The notes under the pieces are model-generated. The model was not told where the DNA came from. It did no database searches and was given only the letters and a program-made list of their open reading frames with translations. Shown piece after piece: positions 36,249 to 45,379 of a stretch of 64,000 bases of DNA (position 1 is its first letter; each line of letters begins with the position of its first letter). The position numbers and the translations under genes are program-made. This stretch comes from an uncultured Acidimicrobiales bacterium. GTDB lineage: Bacteria; Actinomycetota; Acidimicrobiia; Acidimicrobiales; SHLQ01. The stretch is from contig CALKGG010000018.1 of NCBI GenBank assembly GCA_938084885.1, positions 1 to 64,000 of the forward strand. Reading direction: 5' to 3'.

Positions 36249-36263
36249 ATGGCTAACGAATGA
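36249..36263 (+). CDS. Four-codon leader ORF (MANE-stop) coupled to the ABC ATPase
   Basis: ATG GCT AAC GAA TGA, with GGAGGG 12 nt upstream. Its stop overlaps the ATPase start as ATGA (ATPase ATG at 36260). The only good ribosome site in front of the ATPase is this one, 23 nt from the ATPase ATG, and a TAA at 36254-36256 closes the ATPase frame. The ATPase may therefore be translated by re-initiation after this mini-ORF. Confidence 0.4.
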   Translation: MANE

Positions 36264-37840
36264 GTGCCGCAATCGAACTGACCGGTATCACAAAGCGTTT
36301 TCCCGGCGTTATTGCCAATGACAACGTGAATTTGACCGTCGAGAAGGGCGAAATTCACGCGATTTGTGGCGAGAACGGCGCTGGTAAATCCACCTTGATG
36401 AAGATTCTCTACGGGCTGCAGCCTCCCGATGAGGGAACCATGAAGGTCAACGGCGAAGAGGTTCGTTTCTCGACACCAAACGACGCGATCGACCGCGGCA
36501 TTGGGATGGTCCATCAGCATTTCATGCTCGCTGACCAGTTGACCGTGCTCGAGAACATCATCCTTGGCGCTGAGCCAGCGGGCCCGGGCGGTGTGATCAA
36601 GTTCAAAGAAGCCGAGGCGCACTTGGCAACAGTTGCAGCCGATTATGGCCTGACGATCGACGCGAACGATCTGATCGAGACACTCGAGGTCGGTGAACGC
36701 CAGCGGGTGGAGATTATCAAGGTGCTCTACCGGGGCGCCGACATTTTGATCCTCGACGAACCAACCGCGGTGCTCGTGCCCCAAGAGGTCGAAGCGCTCT
36801 TTGAGAATATGCGAGACCTGAAAGCGGCCGGTGCAACGATCTTGTTCATCGATCATAAGCTCGAAGAGGTCCTTGAGATTTCTGACAGCATCACGGTGCT
36901 CCGGCATGGGAAGACCGTTGCGAGCATGCCCAATGAAGGTGTGACAGCACACGACCTCGCCGAGCTGATGGTGGGGAGCGAGCTTCCAACGCCAGCGACC
37001 GAGGAGTCGACGGTCACGACCGAGGTTGCCCTCGCTGTTCGCGGCGTCACGGTCGCTGACGATGATGGACGTCCGGCGATTGAGGACGTGAACCTGACGA
37101 TTCACAAAGGCGAGATTCTTGGTATTGCTGGTGTCGAAGGCAATGGGCAGGCAGAGCTTGTCGATGCGCTGATCGGCACGGCGAGTGTCTCGGCTGGCGA
37201 GATCAGCCTGCTCGGCGAGGACATCACGAAGCTTTCGGTTCGGCGTCGACGTGAGGGTGGAATTGGCCATATTCCCGAAGATCGCCATCACGAGGGGCTC
37301 TTGCTCGAGGCTCCGCTTTGGGAGAATGCGGCATTGGGCCATCAGACGCAGGCTCCGTATGGATCTCGGTGGCTGATCAACCGGCCAGGCGCTCGCCAGC
37401 AAACTGAGGCCATTAAGGCTGAGTTCGATGTGCGCACGCCAAATATTGATGTGTCGGCGCATGCGCTTTCTGGTGGAAACCAACAGAAACTGATCGTGGG
37501 GCGGGAACTTACGGCGAACCCGACGTTGCTTGTCGCAGCTCACCCGACCCGTGGCGTCGATGTCGGCGCGCAGGCGGCAATCTGGGAACAGATTCGCGAC
37601 GCCCGAGCGAATGGTTTGGCGACACTGTTGATTTCGGCCGACCTCGACGAGTTGATTGGCTTGTCTGATCGGATCGTGGTGATGTTCCGCGGCAAGCTGG
37701 TGGCTACTGTTGACCCTGACACGGTCACGCCGAGAGACTTGGGAGCGTATATGACCGGCGCTGCCTCGCAGAACAGCGACGAAGGAGCTGCGCAGAACAG
37801 CGACGAAGGAGCTGCGAAGAACAGCGGAGGGCCATCATGA
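36260..37840 (+). CDS. ABC transporter ATPase, two-domain (sugar/nucleoside import type)
   Basis: 526 residues with two ABC domains, as in the YufO/RbsA group. First: Walker A GENGAGKS, signature LEVGERQRVEI, Walker B ILILDEPTAVL. Second (from ~residue 257): GVEGNGQ in place of a full Walker A, signature LSGGNQQKLIVG, and LVAAHPTRGVDV in place of a normal Walker B. The second site is degenerate, usual for this family. The C-terminus carries the repeat QNSDEGAA. Overlaps the permease gene by ATGA. Confidence 0.95.
   Translation: MSAAIELTGITKRFPGVIANDNVNLTVEKGEIHAICGENGAGKSTLMKILYGLQPPDEGTMKVNGEEVRFSTPNDAIDRGIGMVHQHFMLADQLTVLENIILGAEPAGPGGVIKFKEAEAHLATVAADYGLTIDANDLIETLEVGERQRVEIIKVLYRGADILILDEPTAVLVPQEVEALFENMRDLKAAGATILFIDHKLEEVLEISDSITVLRHGKTVASMPNEGVTAHDLAELMVGSELPTPATEESTVTTEVALAVRGVTVADDDGRPAIEDVNLTIHKGEILGIAGVEGNGQAELVDALIGTASVSAGEISLLGEDITKLSVRRRREGGIGHIPEDRHHEGLLLEAPLWENAALGHQTQAPYGSRWLINRPGARQQTEAIKAEFDVRTPNIDVSAHALSGGNQQKLIVGRELTANPTLLVAAHPTRGVDVGAQAAIWEQIRDARANGLATLLISADLDELIGLSDRIVVMFRGKLVATVDPDTVTPRDLGAYMTGAASQNSDEGAAQNSDEGAAKNSGGPS
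37769..37816 (+). repeat. 24-bp tandem repeat at the ABC ATPase C-terminus
   Basis: Two exact 24-bp units (37769-37792, 37793-37816) starting CAGAACAGCGACGAAGGAGC, plus a partial third unit, encode QNSDEGAA-QNSDEGAA-KNS. The reading frame is kept whatever the copy number, so length variation between strains would be silent for the core protein. Confidence 0.9.
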
Positions 37841-38961
37841 GATCGCTTGCCTTTAACCTCGCCGCTCCCGTGGGTGCATTCGTTCTGACGCTAATCATCT
37901 CGTCATTGGCGCTGGTCGCGTTTGGTTCGAATCCAATCGCCGCGTTTTCTGACATGCTCGGGCACGCATCCGAGCTCGAAACGCAGGTCGAGATCCTCAA
38001 CCGAGCAACTCCGCTGTATCTCTCGGCGGTAGCCGCGGCGATTGGGTTCCGTATGAACCTGTTCAATATCGGTGTCGAAGGGCAATATCTGTTTGCGTTC
38101 ATCGTGGCAGCCCAGGTTGGTTCGCTCGTTTCGCTTCCGTCGATCCTGCACATTCCGCTCATCTTGATTACCTCGATGGTGGTCGGTGGGCTCTTCTCGG
38201 GAATTGCCGGGCTCTTGAAGGTGACTCGCGGCGTCAACGAGGTGATCTCGACGATCATGCTCAACTCGATCGCTGTCGCTGGCCTGATCGCTGCACTTCA
38301 GGCGCGTTGGCAACCTGAGCAGGAGAATTTCACGGCGACCACCCTCGGCACTGCGCCGGTCGATGAGTCCGGTTTGCTTCCCGACGCCAATGGGCTGGTG
38401 GAACTCTTCACCCCCGAGATTGGTCAGGGTGTCGAGCTGACCGGCATGATTTTCGTCGCGGCCATCGTCGGCATTCTCTACTACGTGCTCCTGAACAAGA
38501 TGCGATTCGGATTCGACCTGCGGGCGAGCGGGCTTAACCCGTTTGCAGCCAAAGCGGGCGGTGTGCCCCCAAAGCAGATGATCGTCATGGCGATGTTCCT
38601 TTCGGGCGCTGTTGCTGGCCTGATTGGCATGGTCGAACTGGCCGAGATTGGCCGATTCCCTGCCGATCCAATTCAGGGGCTGGGGTTCGCAGGAATCGCT
38701 GTTGCGCTGCTCGGGCGAAACAATCCTGGGGCCATGGCCTTCTCTGCACTGTTGTTCGCGTTTCTTGACGTGTCCGCTGGCATTTTGCAAAGCACGCAAA
38801 CCGCAACAAAGGAGATCGTAAACATCATGCAAGGCATCGTGCTGTTGGCAGCGGTTATTGCCTACGGAGTCACGAAGCGGATCCAGACCCGCGAAGAGGC
38901 AAAGGCAACCGCCGAAGCTCTTCGGGAAGACAGTAACGACACGGTGGGTGTGCTGTCATGA
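37837..38961 (+). CDS. ABC transporter permease (BPD_transp_2 family), first
   Basis: 374 residues with about 9-10 hydrophobic segments, membrane channel half of the BMP-type importer (YufP-like). Family motifs: FNIGVEGQYLF and the cytoplasmic coupling loop GLNPFAAKAGGVPPKQM, then GLGFAGIAVALLGRNNPGAM. The C-terminal tail is polar. Coupled by ATGA overlaps to both neighbours. Confidence 0.92.
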   Translation: MRSLAFNLAAPVGAFVLTLIISSLALVAFGSNPIAAFSDMLGHASELETQVEILNRATPLYLSAVAAAIGFRMNLFNIGVEGQYLFAFIVAAQVGSLVSLPSILHIPLILITSMVVGGLFSGIAGLLKVTRGVNEVISTIMLNSIAVAGLIAALQARWQPEQENFTATTLGTAPVDESGLLPDANGLVELFTPEIGQGVELTGMIFVAAIVGILYYVLLNKMRFGFDLRASGLNPFAAKAGGVPPKQMIVMAMFLSGAVAGLIGMVELAEIGRFPADPIQGLGFAGIAVALLGRNNPGAMAFSALLFAFLDVSAGILQSTQTATKEIVNIMQGIVLLAAVIAYGVTKRIQTREEAKATAEALREDSNDTVGVLS

Positions 38962-40196
38962 ACGCGTTGCGCGAGCTTCCTGCATGGATTCGTTGGCCGT
39001 TGTATGCCTTCATCGGGATTTTTCTGCTCACTGTTGTGCAGTCGATCTCCGATACCGAACGACTGACGCAGGTCGCGACATCTCGACAGATGTTGCGTTT
39101 TGCGGTGCCGATCTTTCTCGCTGGCCTCGGAGGCCTTTTTAGCGAACGGTCGGGAGTGGTCAACATTGGGTTGGAGGGCATGTTGATCCTTGGGATGTGG
39201 TTCGGTGCGTGGGGTTCGATCGAGTTCGGGCCCTGGTGGGGGCTGCTGATTGGAATGATCGGCGGGGGAATCGGTGGACTTCTCCATGCAATCGCCACCG
39301 TGACCTTTGGTGTCGATCACATCATTTCGGGTGTGGCGATCAATATTTTGGCCCCGGCATTCACAAGGTTTTTGTCCGACGAAGTGTGGGCCTCGCCAAC
39401 GACGTCTCCGCAAACCCAAAGCGTCGGGACATGGGATGTGCCGTTCCTTGCTGGCGGAACAGTGTTTGGTTGGGAATCTCCCGATTGGCTCCTCAGCATC
39501 AGCCAACTCGAGGTGTGGTTCCTCAGCGACACTGCCCAGCTCGCACGGGGGCTTCTCCGGGGTACCCATTGGGTCTCGTATTTAGTGATTGTGCTCGTTC
39601 CCGCAACGTCATGGCTTATTTGGCGTACCCGATTCGGCCTTCGTCTCCGTATTGCTGGTGAGAATCCGCAAGCGGGAGCGGCCCAGGGCATCAACATTCT
39701 TCGGTACAAGTATGTGGCCGTGATCATGTCGGGCGTGCTCGCTGGTCTGGGTGGCGCGTTTATCTCGACCGAGCTGTCCGGGCTCTTCCAGGGAGGCAAC
39801 AGCGCTGGCCGAGGCTTCATTGGGCTCGCAGCATTGATCTTTGGCAACTGGCGACCAGGTGGTGTGCTCATTGGAGCGTTGCTGTTTGGTTATGTGTTCG
39901 GCCTCGACCTTCGTGACCTCGACGGCACTTCGTCTCATGCAATGTTATTGGTGAACACGATCGCCCTCGCCGGCGTGGCGGTTTGGGCGTTGAAGGGCAA
40001 ACGACGCTCCGACGCGGTCATGGCGGTCATCCTTGGATCACTGTCGTTCATTTGGTGGTTGTCCACCGAGACGGTTCCGAGTTGGTGGAGCGATGTGCTT
40101 CCGTTCGTTCTCGTGTTGTTGGTCCTTGTGTTCTTTTCTCAGAGGCTTCGGGCACCGGAGAAACTGGGTGCTCCGTATTTCAAGGGATCGAGCTAG
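38958..40196 (+). CDS. ABC transporter permease (BPD_transp_2 family), second
   Basis: 412 residues, second channel half (YufQ-like). Motifs VNIGLEGMLILG, VDHIISGVAINILAPA, the coupling loop RIAGENPQAGAAQGIN, and GRGFIGLAALIFGNW. About 10 hydrophobic segments, with three extra ones at the C-terminus beyond the usual ~310 residues. The long loop between residues ~135 and 205 is also an extension. The next gene begins directly after its stop codon. Confidence 0.92.
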   Translation: MNALRELPAWIRWPLYAFIGIFLLTVVQSISDTERLTQVATSRQMLRFAVPIFLAGLGGLFSERSGVVNIGLEGMLILGMWFGAWGSIEFGPWWGLLIGMIGGGIGGLLHAIATVTFGVDHIISGVAINILAPAFTRFLSDEVWASPTTSPQTQSVGTWDVPFLAGGTVFGWESPDWLLSISQLEVWFLSDTAQLARGLLRGTHWVSYLVIVLVPATSWLIWRTRFGLRLRIAGENPQAGAAQGINILRYKYVAVIMSGVLAGLGGAFISTELSGLFQGGNSAGRGFIGLAALIFGNWRPGGVLIGALLFGYVFGLDLRDLDGTSSHAMLLVNTIALAGVAVWALKGKRRSDAVMAVILGSLSFIWWLSTETVPSWWSDVLPFVLVLLVLVFFSQRLRAPEKLGAPYFKGSS

Positions 40197-41039
40197 GTGT
40201 TTAACGCAGCCGACTTCGCCGACAACGGTGTCGCGGTCTTTCCTGACGCCTTTTCGTCTGATGATCTTGCTGGTTTCCGCGCTGCGGTCGACCGTTTGGT
40301 CGACGAGTTTGATCCCGCAGGTGTACGAACCGTCTTTTCGACCGACGACCAAAGCCATGCACGCAGCGAATATTTTCTTACCTCTGGTGACAAGGTCCGA
40401 TATTTTCTTGAGGATGAAGCGCTGGATGCCGACGGCGAACTCGTGCTCAACAAGCGGCAGGCATTGAACAAGATCGGCCATGCAATGCACGATGTCGATC
40501 CGGGTGTGGCGACCTTTTGCCGCTCGGAAGGATTCGTCCGATCTGCCGAGGCGGTTGGGATGGCCGACCCTCACCTCTTGCAATCGATGATCATATTTAA
40601 GAACCCGCAGGTGGGCGGCGAAGTCAGCGTCCATACCGACCACACCTTCTTGTGGACCGAGCCACAGAGCGTCATTGGTTTTTGGGTGGCGATCGATGAC
40701 GCAACGGTCGACAACGGATGTTTGTGGGCCCTTCCCGGTGGCCACCACATTCCAGTGAAGGCGCGCTTCCAGCGAACGCCCGAAGGAGATGCAACCAAAA
40801 TGGTCGTCTTCGATGAGGAGCCCTATCCGTCGCAGGGTTGGGTTCCGCTCGAGGTCGACGCGGGGACGCTGATTGCGTTGCACGGAACCCTTCCCCACTA
40901 CAGCGCTCCGAATCACTCCACCAAGCCTCGTCTCGCTTTTACCCTTCACTGCATCGAGGCAGCAGCTGACTACCCAGCAACAAACTGGCTGCAACGCCCC
41001 AACCTTCCCCTCGCCGGATTCTCGAGCCCCAACTTCTAG
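40197..41039 (+). CDS. Phytanoyl-CoA dioxygenase (PhyH) family protein
   Basis: Non-heme Fe(II)/2-oxoglutarate oxygenase, 280 residues. Iron ligands likely His-x-Asp in VHTDHTFLW and the distal His in ALHGTLPHYSAPN; Arg for 2-oxoglutarate in KPRLAFTLH. GTG start immediately after the permease stop, so part of the ABC operon. Substrate unknown. Its presence in the operon suggests it acts on what the transporter brings in. Confidence 0.9.
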   Translation: MFNAADFADNGVAVFPDAFSSDDLAGFRAAVDRLVDEFDPAGVRTVFSTDDQSHARSEYFLTSGDKVRYFLEDEALDADGELVLNKRQALNKIGHAMHDVDPGVATFCRSEGFVRSAEAVGMADPHLLQSMIIFKNPQVGGEVSVHTDHTFLWTEPQSVIGFWVAIDDATVDNGCLWALPGGHHIPVKARFQRTPEGDATKMVVFDEEPYPSQGWVPLEVDAGTLIALHGTLPHYSAPNHSTKPRLAFTLHCIEAAADYPATNWLQRPNLPLAGFSSPNF

Positions 41040-41048
41040 GGTTGGGGT

Positions 41049-43142
41049 GTGGAAATTCGCCCGACCTCAGACACGCCAACCAGTACCTCCGATCCCCATC
41101 TGTGGTTGGAAGAGGTTGAGGGAGAAGAGGCTCTCGACTGGGTTCGCCGTCAGAACGAGCGGACCCTTTCGGCGCTGCAGGCCAACCCGCGCTATCCCGA
41201 GTTCGAGGCGGCAGCGCTCGAGGTTTTGACCGCCGACGACCGCATTGCATACGGCACGATCCGGAACGGCTGGGTGTATAACTTCTGGCAAGACAGCGAA
41301 CATGTCCGAGGTCTCTGGCGGCGGACCACCCTCGAGAGCTACCGGACCAATACCCCCGAGTGGGATGTTCTCCTCGATGTCGACGCGTTGGCCTTAGCCG
41401 AAGATGCCAACCATGTCTTCAAAGGAGCGAACGTTTTTCGATGTGGCGACGGTGCGTCGTTCAAGTGCCTCATCTCGCTATCGAATGGCGGCAAGGACGC
41501 GATTACCCAACGCGAGTTCGATATGGAGACCCGAACGTTTGTCCCAGCCGGATTCGTCACCGGCGAAGCTAAGCAGGGCGCGGTCTTTGTCGATGAGGAC
41601 ACGCTGCTCATAGCGACGGACTGGGGCGACGAGGACTCGCCTACGGTAACCGAATCGGGCTATCCCTTTGTTGTCAAGCGTTGGGAGCGCGGCACCCCAC
41701 TTGACGAAGCCACCGAAATTTTGCGCGGCACACCGACCGATGTTGGAGTCTTTCCCTTCACGTTGGAACTCGAGGACGGCTCGCGGATTGCCGGCGCGCA
41801 GCAGGCGGATACGTTCTTTACGACGACCTACTGGCTCTTCACAAACTCGGGTGCTGTTCGATTGCCACTCCCTCCAAAGTGTACGCCGAGCGAGATTTCC
41901 CATGGCCGCTTGCTGGTATCGCTCGAACAGGACTGGCAACCTAATGAGAGCAACCTGTTCCTGTCCGGCGATCTCGTGGCATTTGATCTCGATACCTTTT
42001 TGGCCAGCGGGCAACCTGGAATGGTCGAACTCGTCTTTCGACCATCCCCTGCTCAGGCCGTCAACGGAGTTGCTGTTGGAGCGGGAGGCACGCTCCTTGC
42101 AATCACTGAAAATGTGGTTGGGCGGGTACTTCGGCTCGAACCTCGCTCGTCGGGGTGGAACGCCACCCCGATCGAGTTGCCCGGCTCTGGGGACGTGTCC
42201 ATCACGTTCTCGGATCGTTTCGAGAAGCTTGTACTACTGAACTACGAGGACTTCTTGACCCCGAGTTCGCTGCTGGCTCTCGACTCGACGACCAACACGG
42301 TCGAGACGCTCACGACCGTGCCGCCGCGCTTTGATGCGTCTGGTCTTGTCGTCGAGCAGTTGATGGCATCCTCGAGCGACGGCACGCAGATCCCCCACTT
42401 CGTCGTCCGCCAAGAGGACACGACATTTACTGGTTCCACTCCGACGCTGCTCTATGGCTATGGAGGATTCCAAGTGTCGCTGAACCCGTCTTATAGCGGG
42501 ACGATCGGCCGGAATTGGCTCGAGCACGGCGGCGCATTCGTCTTGGCCAACATTCGCGGCGGCGGTGAATTCGGCCCATCGTGGCATCAGGCTGGGCGAA
42601 AGACGAACCGTCAACGCGTCTACGACGACTTCATCTCGGTTGCTGAATCGGTCATTGCTTCGGGCCTCACATCTGCTGAGCACCTCGGGATCATGGGTGG
42701 CTCGAACGGGGGCCTGCTCATGGGGGTGATGTTGAATCAACGTCCCGACTTGTGGAATGCCGTCGTCATTCAGGTGCCTCTCCTCGACATGTTGCGCTAC
42801 CACCTGTTGCTCGCCGGCGCGTCGTGGGTCGATGAGTATGGCTCGCCCGATGATCCAGATGAGCGGGAGTTTTTGGAGACGATCTCGCCCTACCAGAACT
42901 TTGATGAAGCGCTGCAGTACCCCACCCCACTCTTCGTCACCTCGACCAAGGATGATCGGGTGCATCCCGGTCATGCCAGAAAGCTCGCCAAAAAATTCGA
43001 GGACGCCGGCTTGGCCTTTTGGTACTACGAGAACATCGACGGTGGGCATTCAGCCGCGGCAAACCAGACCGAGGCCGCGAAACGAACAGCACTCGAATAC
43101 ACCTACCTCACCACCCAACTCACCCCCAAACAGGATTTGTGA
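41049..43142 (+). CDS. Prolyl oligopeptidase family serine peptidase (S9)
   Basis: 697 residues: N-terminal beta-propeller (with SDPHLWLEEVEGEEALDWV at its start, the S9A hallmark) and C-terminal alpha/beta hydrolase. Catalytic Ser in MGGSNGGLLMG, Asp in TKDDRVHPGHA, His in NIDGGHSAA. No signal peptide, so cytosolic cleavage of short peptides after proline is likely. GTG start 9 nt after the PhyH gene. It ends Gln-Asp-Leu-stop inside a palindromic element shared in mirror image with the converging gene. Confidence 0.93.
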   Translation: MEIRPTSDTPTSTSDPHLWLEEVEGEEALDWVRRQNERTLSALQANPRYPEFEAAALEVLTADDRIAYGTIRNGWVYNFWQDSEHVRGLWRRTTLESYRTNTPEWDVLLDVDALALAEDANHVFKGANVFRCGDGASFKCLISLSNGGKDAITQREFDMETRTFVPAGFVTGEAKQGAVFVDEDTLLIATDWGDEDSPTVTESGYPFVVKRWERGTPLDEATEILRGTPTDVGVFPFTLELEDGSRIAGAQQADTFFTTTYWLFTNSGAVRLPLPPKCTPSEISHGRLLVSLEQDWQPNESNLFLSGDLVAFDLDTFLASGQPGMVELVFRPSPAQAVNGVAVGAGGTLLAITENVVGRVLRLEPRSSGWNATPIELPGSGDVSITFSDRFEKLVLLNYEDFLTPSSLLALDSTTNTVETLTTVPPRFDASGLVVEQLMASSSDGTQIPHFVVRQEDTTFTGSTPTLLYGYGGFQVSLNPSYSGTIGRNWLEHGGAFVLANIRGGGEFGPSWHQAGRKTNRQRVYDDFISVAESVIASGLTSAEHLGIMGGSNGGLLMGVMLNQRPDLWNAVVIQVPLLDMLRYHLLLAGASWVDEYGSPDDPDEREFLETISPYQNFDEALQYPTPLFVTSTKDDRVHPGHARKLAKKFEDAGLAFWYYENIDGGHSAAANQTEAAKRTALEYTYLTTQLTPKQDL

Positions 43143-43184
43143 AGGATTTCGTACCGTATAGGTAGCAAATCCTTCACAAATCCT
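43132..43184. repeat. 53-bp palindromic element, copy 1
   Basis: Left arm 43132-43149, AGGATTTGTGAAGGATTT; 17-bp centre 43150-43166 containing TACC-GTATA-GGTA; right arm 43167-43184, the exact reverse complement of the left arm. The S9 peptidase stop (43140-43142) and the stop of the converging DUF72 gene (43176-43174) fall at mirror positions in the two arms, so both proteins end in Asp-Leu encoded by the element. It should also fold as a strong hairpin and act as a bidirectional terminator. The second copy is at 47234. Confidence 0.93.
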
Positions 43185-44043
43185 CGGTGAAGAGGGTTGG
43201 GGCGTTGATGTGCGGAACGTCAGGTTGTGGAGCGAGATCGGGAACGGCTGACCGAACGTCGTCATAGAACTGTCGAGCGAGATCGATGGCCGCAGCATTG
43301 TCCGGGGTGTGCACGAACACGATCGGACAACGCCCATCTCGAAGCCACCGAGCAACCGTCCCTACCCACGGCACCCAGAACTGCGGGTTTACCTCGGGTG
43401 CAGTTTGGCCAATGAAACGCACGATCGGAGTCTGACTTGTCGCGACTGCGCGCACCGGCAGTCGAGGTTTGTTCTCGAACGCTTCGTGTTCTGCCGCGGT
43501 CACGCGAGGGCCTGCAAAGACCGCTCGGGAGTCGAGCGTGATCCGATCGACCTTGAGTAAGGCAAGCAGATCGTTGAGGGCGTACTCATTCGTTGCGCCA
43601 TCGAAGAACTCAAGGTGGCGCACCTCGACGGCGTATCTCACCATCGACGGAAGCGACCGAATGAACGCTTCGAGTACACCGAGTGCGTCCGGCCCGAAGG
43701 ACGCAGGCAGCTGGATTGCGACAGGATCCATCTTGGCTAGGCACGGGTCAAGAGCACGAAAGAACGCCGAAACGTCGTCGGCGCAGTTGCGTAGCTTTCG
43801 ATCGTGGGTGATTTCCTTCGGGAGCTTGAAAACGAAACGAAAGTGCCCTGGGGTGGCGTCGGCCCAACGTTGGGCCACCTCAGGCGTTGGGAGCGCGTAG
43901 AACGAGGTGTTCCCCTCCACCGCCGACACGACAGAGGAATAGGCAGCGAGCTCGCCGCCAACCGGAGTCGGTTTCGGGATCGACCGACCCGGCCACGCAG
44001 CGTTCGTCCACATCGCACAACCCACACGAAGTTCACCAACCAC
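43174..44043 (-). CDS. DUF72 family protein
   Basis: 289 residues, TIM-barrel DUF72 fold: RVGCAMWTNAAWPG at the start, the motif YSSVVSAVEGNTSFYALPT, FRFVFKLPKEITHDR, and AVEVRHLEFF. The C-terminal region has PIVFVHTPDNAAAIDLARQF. Function unknown; some distant relatives are linked to nucleases. GTG start. Its last codons and stop are supplied by the palindromic element. Divergent from the next gene with 103 bp between. Confidence 0.88.
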   Translation of the reverse strand: MVGELRVGCAMWTNAAWPGRSIPKPTPVGGELAAYSSVVSAVEGNTSFYALPTPEVAQRWADATPGHFRFVFKLPKEITHDRKLRNCADDVSAFFRALDPCLAKMDPVAIQLPASFGPDALGVLEAFIRSLPSMVRYAVEVRHLEFFDGATNEYALNDLLALLKVDRITLDSRAVFAGPRVTAAEHEAFENKPRLPVRAVATSQTPIVRFIGQTAPEVNPQFWVPWVGTVARWLRDGRCPIVFVHTPDNAAAIDLARQFYDDVRSAVPDLAPQPDVPHINAPTLFTEDL

Positions 44044-44146
44044 AGAGAGAATCTAGCCTTGTGGCGCAAAACCGACGTGACGACCGTGACGACAAGAAAG
44101 CTCAATCGGTCGGCCGAACGCACACGTTCACTGGCAAGCTAGGGGC

Positions 44147-45367
44147 ATGTCTTCAACTGCTGATCTCCTCGTCATCGGTGCAGGCCCGGCGGGGGCAGCT
44201 ACTGCGATACGAGCCGCACGTGGCGGCGCCAAGGTCGTCGTGTTCGACAAGGCCCCTTATGGCCGAGACAAGGTCTGCGGAGACGGTCTCACACCACGGG
44301 CAATCGCCGCGCTGCAAGAACTCGAGATCGATTTCAGCGACGCCCACCACATTGCGGGCCTGCGTATGATCGCCAATACAACAGTTCGCGAGCTCGACTG
44401 GCCGTCGGGCGGCCGCTTTCCGAATCATGGAGCCGTCTGGCCCCGCCGTCGGCTCGATGCATCACTGATCGACGCAGCGACAGCCGCTGGTGCCGAGGTC
44501 ATTTGGGAAACCGAGGCGTTGCCGATTATCGAAGGTGATCGAGTTGTCGGCGTGACCGCTGGCGACATTGTGTGGAAGGCGCCAATGACCGTGATCGCCG
44601 CTGGCGCCCCCGGCAAGGTCGCCAAGATGCTCGGTACTGATCGGGTCGAAGACGAACCGTTCGGACTTGCGATCCGCGCGTATGTCCCGTCGTCGCGCCA
44701 CACCGACCAGCATCTCGAAGCTTGTCTGACGCTCAAGGACGAGCACGGCACAGCGGTTCCCGGATATGGCTGGATGTTTCCCGCCGGCGATGGCACGGTC
44801 AACATTGGTGCGGGTGCGCTCAGCACGATGAAGGGATTCAAGAAACTCAACCTCAACAAACTGCTTGACTCCTATAGAGACATGGTGCGTGAAAGTTGGG
44901 GGCTTGGCGATTACGTCGAACGCCCACGAGCATGGCGACTACCAATGAGCGCACAGCGGCGCCACGGAACGGGTTGGGTGGCCATTGGCGACGCGGCGGG
45001 CCTCATCAACCCGATGAACGGCGAGGGAATCGACTACGGACTCGAAAGCGGCATCCTCGCCGCCGACTTCTTCCTCGAGAACGCAGTGACTGCGCCAGCC
45101 CGCTACGACCTTGCCGTCGAGGAGATGTTCGATGGTTTCTTGAGCACCGGGCGCCGATTCAGTTTCCTCATTGGCCACCCATGGATCTTGAACAGCGGCT
45201 TGAAGATGGCGGTTGGAACTGACGCAATTGCAAAGATCACTCTGCAAGTCATGGGTAATCTTGTGGATGGCCAAACTCCCGGGGCTGCGGGTCGCATTTT
45301 CCGACTCACCGACAAGACCCTCAAAACCGCTGACCCAATTCTTCGTCGCACGCGCGCTGCGGCCTAG
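44147..45367 (+). CDS. Geranylgeranyl-reductase-family FAD oxidoreductase
   Basis: 406 residues. FAD fold: LLVIGAGPAGAATAIRAA at the N-terminus, substrate loop APYGRDKVCGDGLTPRA typical of geranylgeranyl reductases, and WVAIGDAAGLINPMNGEGIDYGLESG. Relatives saturate isoprenoid chains of menaquinone (MenJ), chlorophyll or lipids. Menaquinone is the likely target in an actinobacterium. First of a + strand run with the HAD hydrolase and adenosine deaminase. Confidence 0.88.
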   Translation: MSSTADLLVIGAGPAGAATAIRAARGGAKVVVFDKAPYGRDKVCGDGLTPRAIAALQELEIDFSDAHHIAGLRMIANTTVRELDWPSGGRFPNHGAVWPRRRLDASLIDAATAAGAEVIWETEALPIIEGDRVVGVTAGDIVWKAPMTVIAAGAPGKVAKMLGTDRVEDEPFGLAIRAYVPSSRHTDQHLEACLTLKDEHGTAVPGYGWMFPAGDGTVNIGAGALSTMKGFKKLNLNKLLDSYRDMVRESWGLGDYVERPRAWRLPMSAQRRHGTGWVAIGDAAGLINPMNGEGIDYGLESGILAADFFLENAVTAPARYDLAVEEMFDGFLSTGRRFSFLIGHPWILNSGLKMAVGTDAIAKITLQVMGNLVDGQTPGAAGRIFRLTDKTLKTADPILRRTRAAA

Positions 45368-45379
45368 ATCGGCCTCCTA

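Noticed and set aside
36227-37543. Long open frame (438 codons) on the minus strand
   Set aside because: It lies fully antisense to the ABC ATPase, which has all family motifs. The frame is open only because of codon bias.
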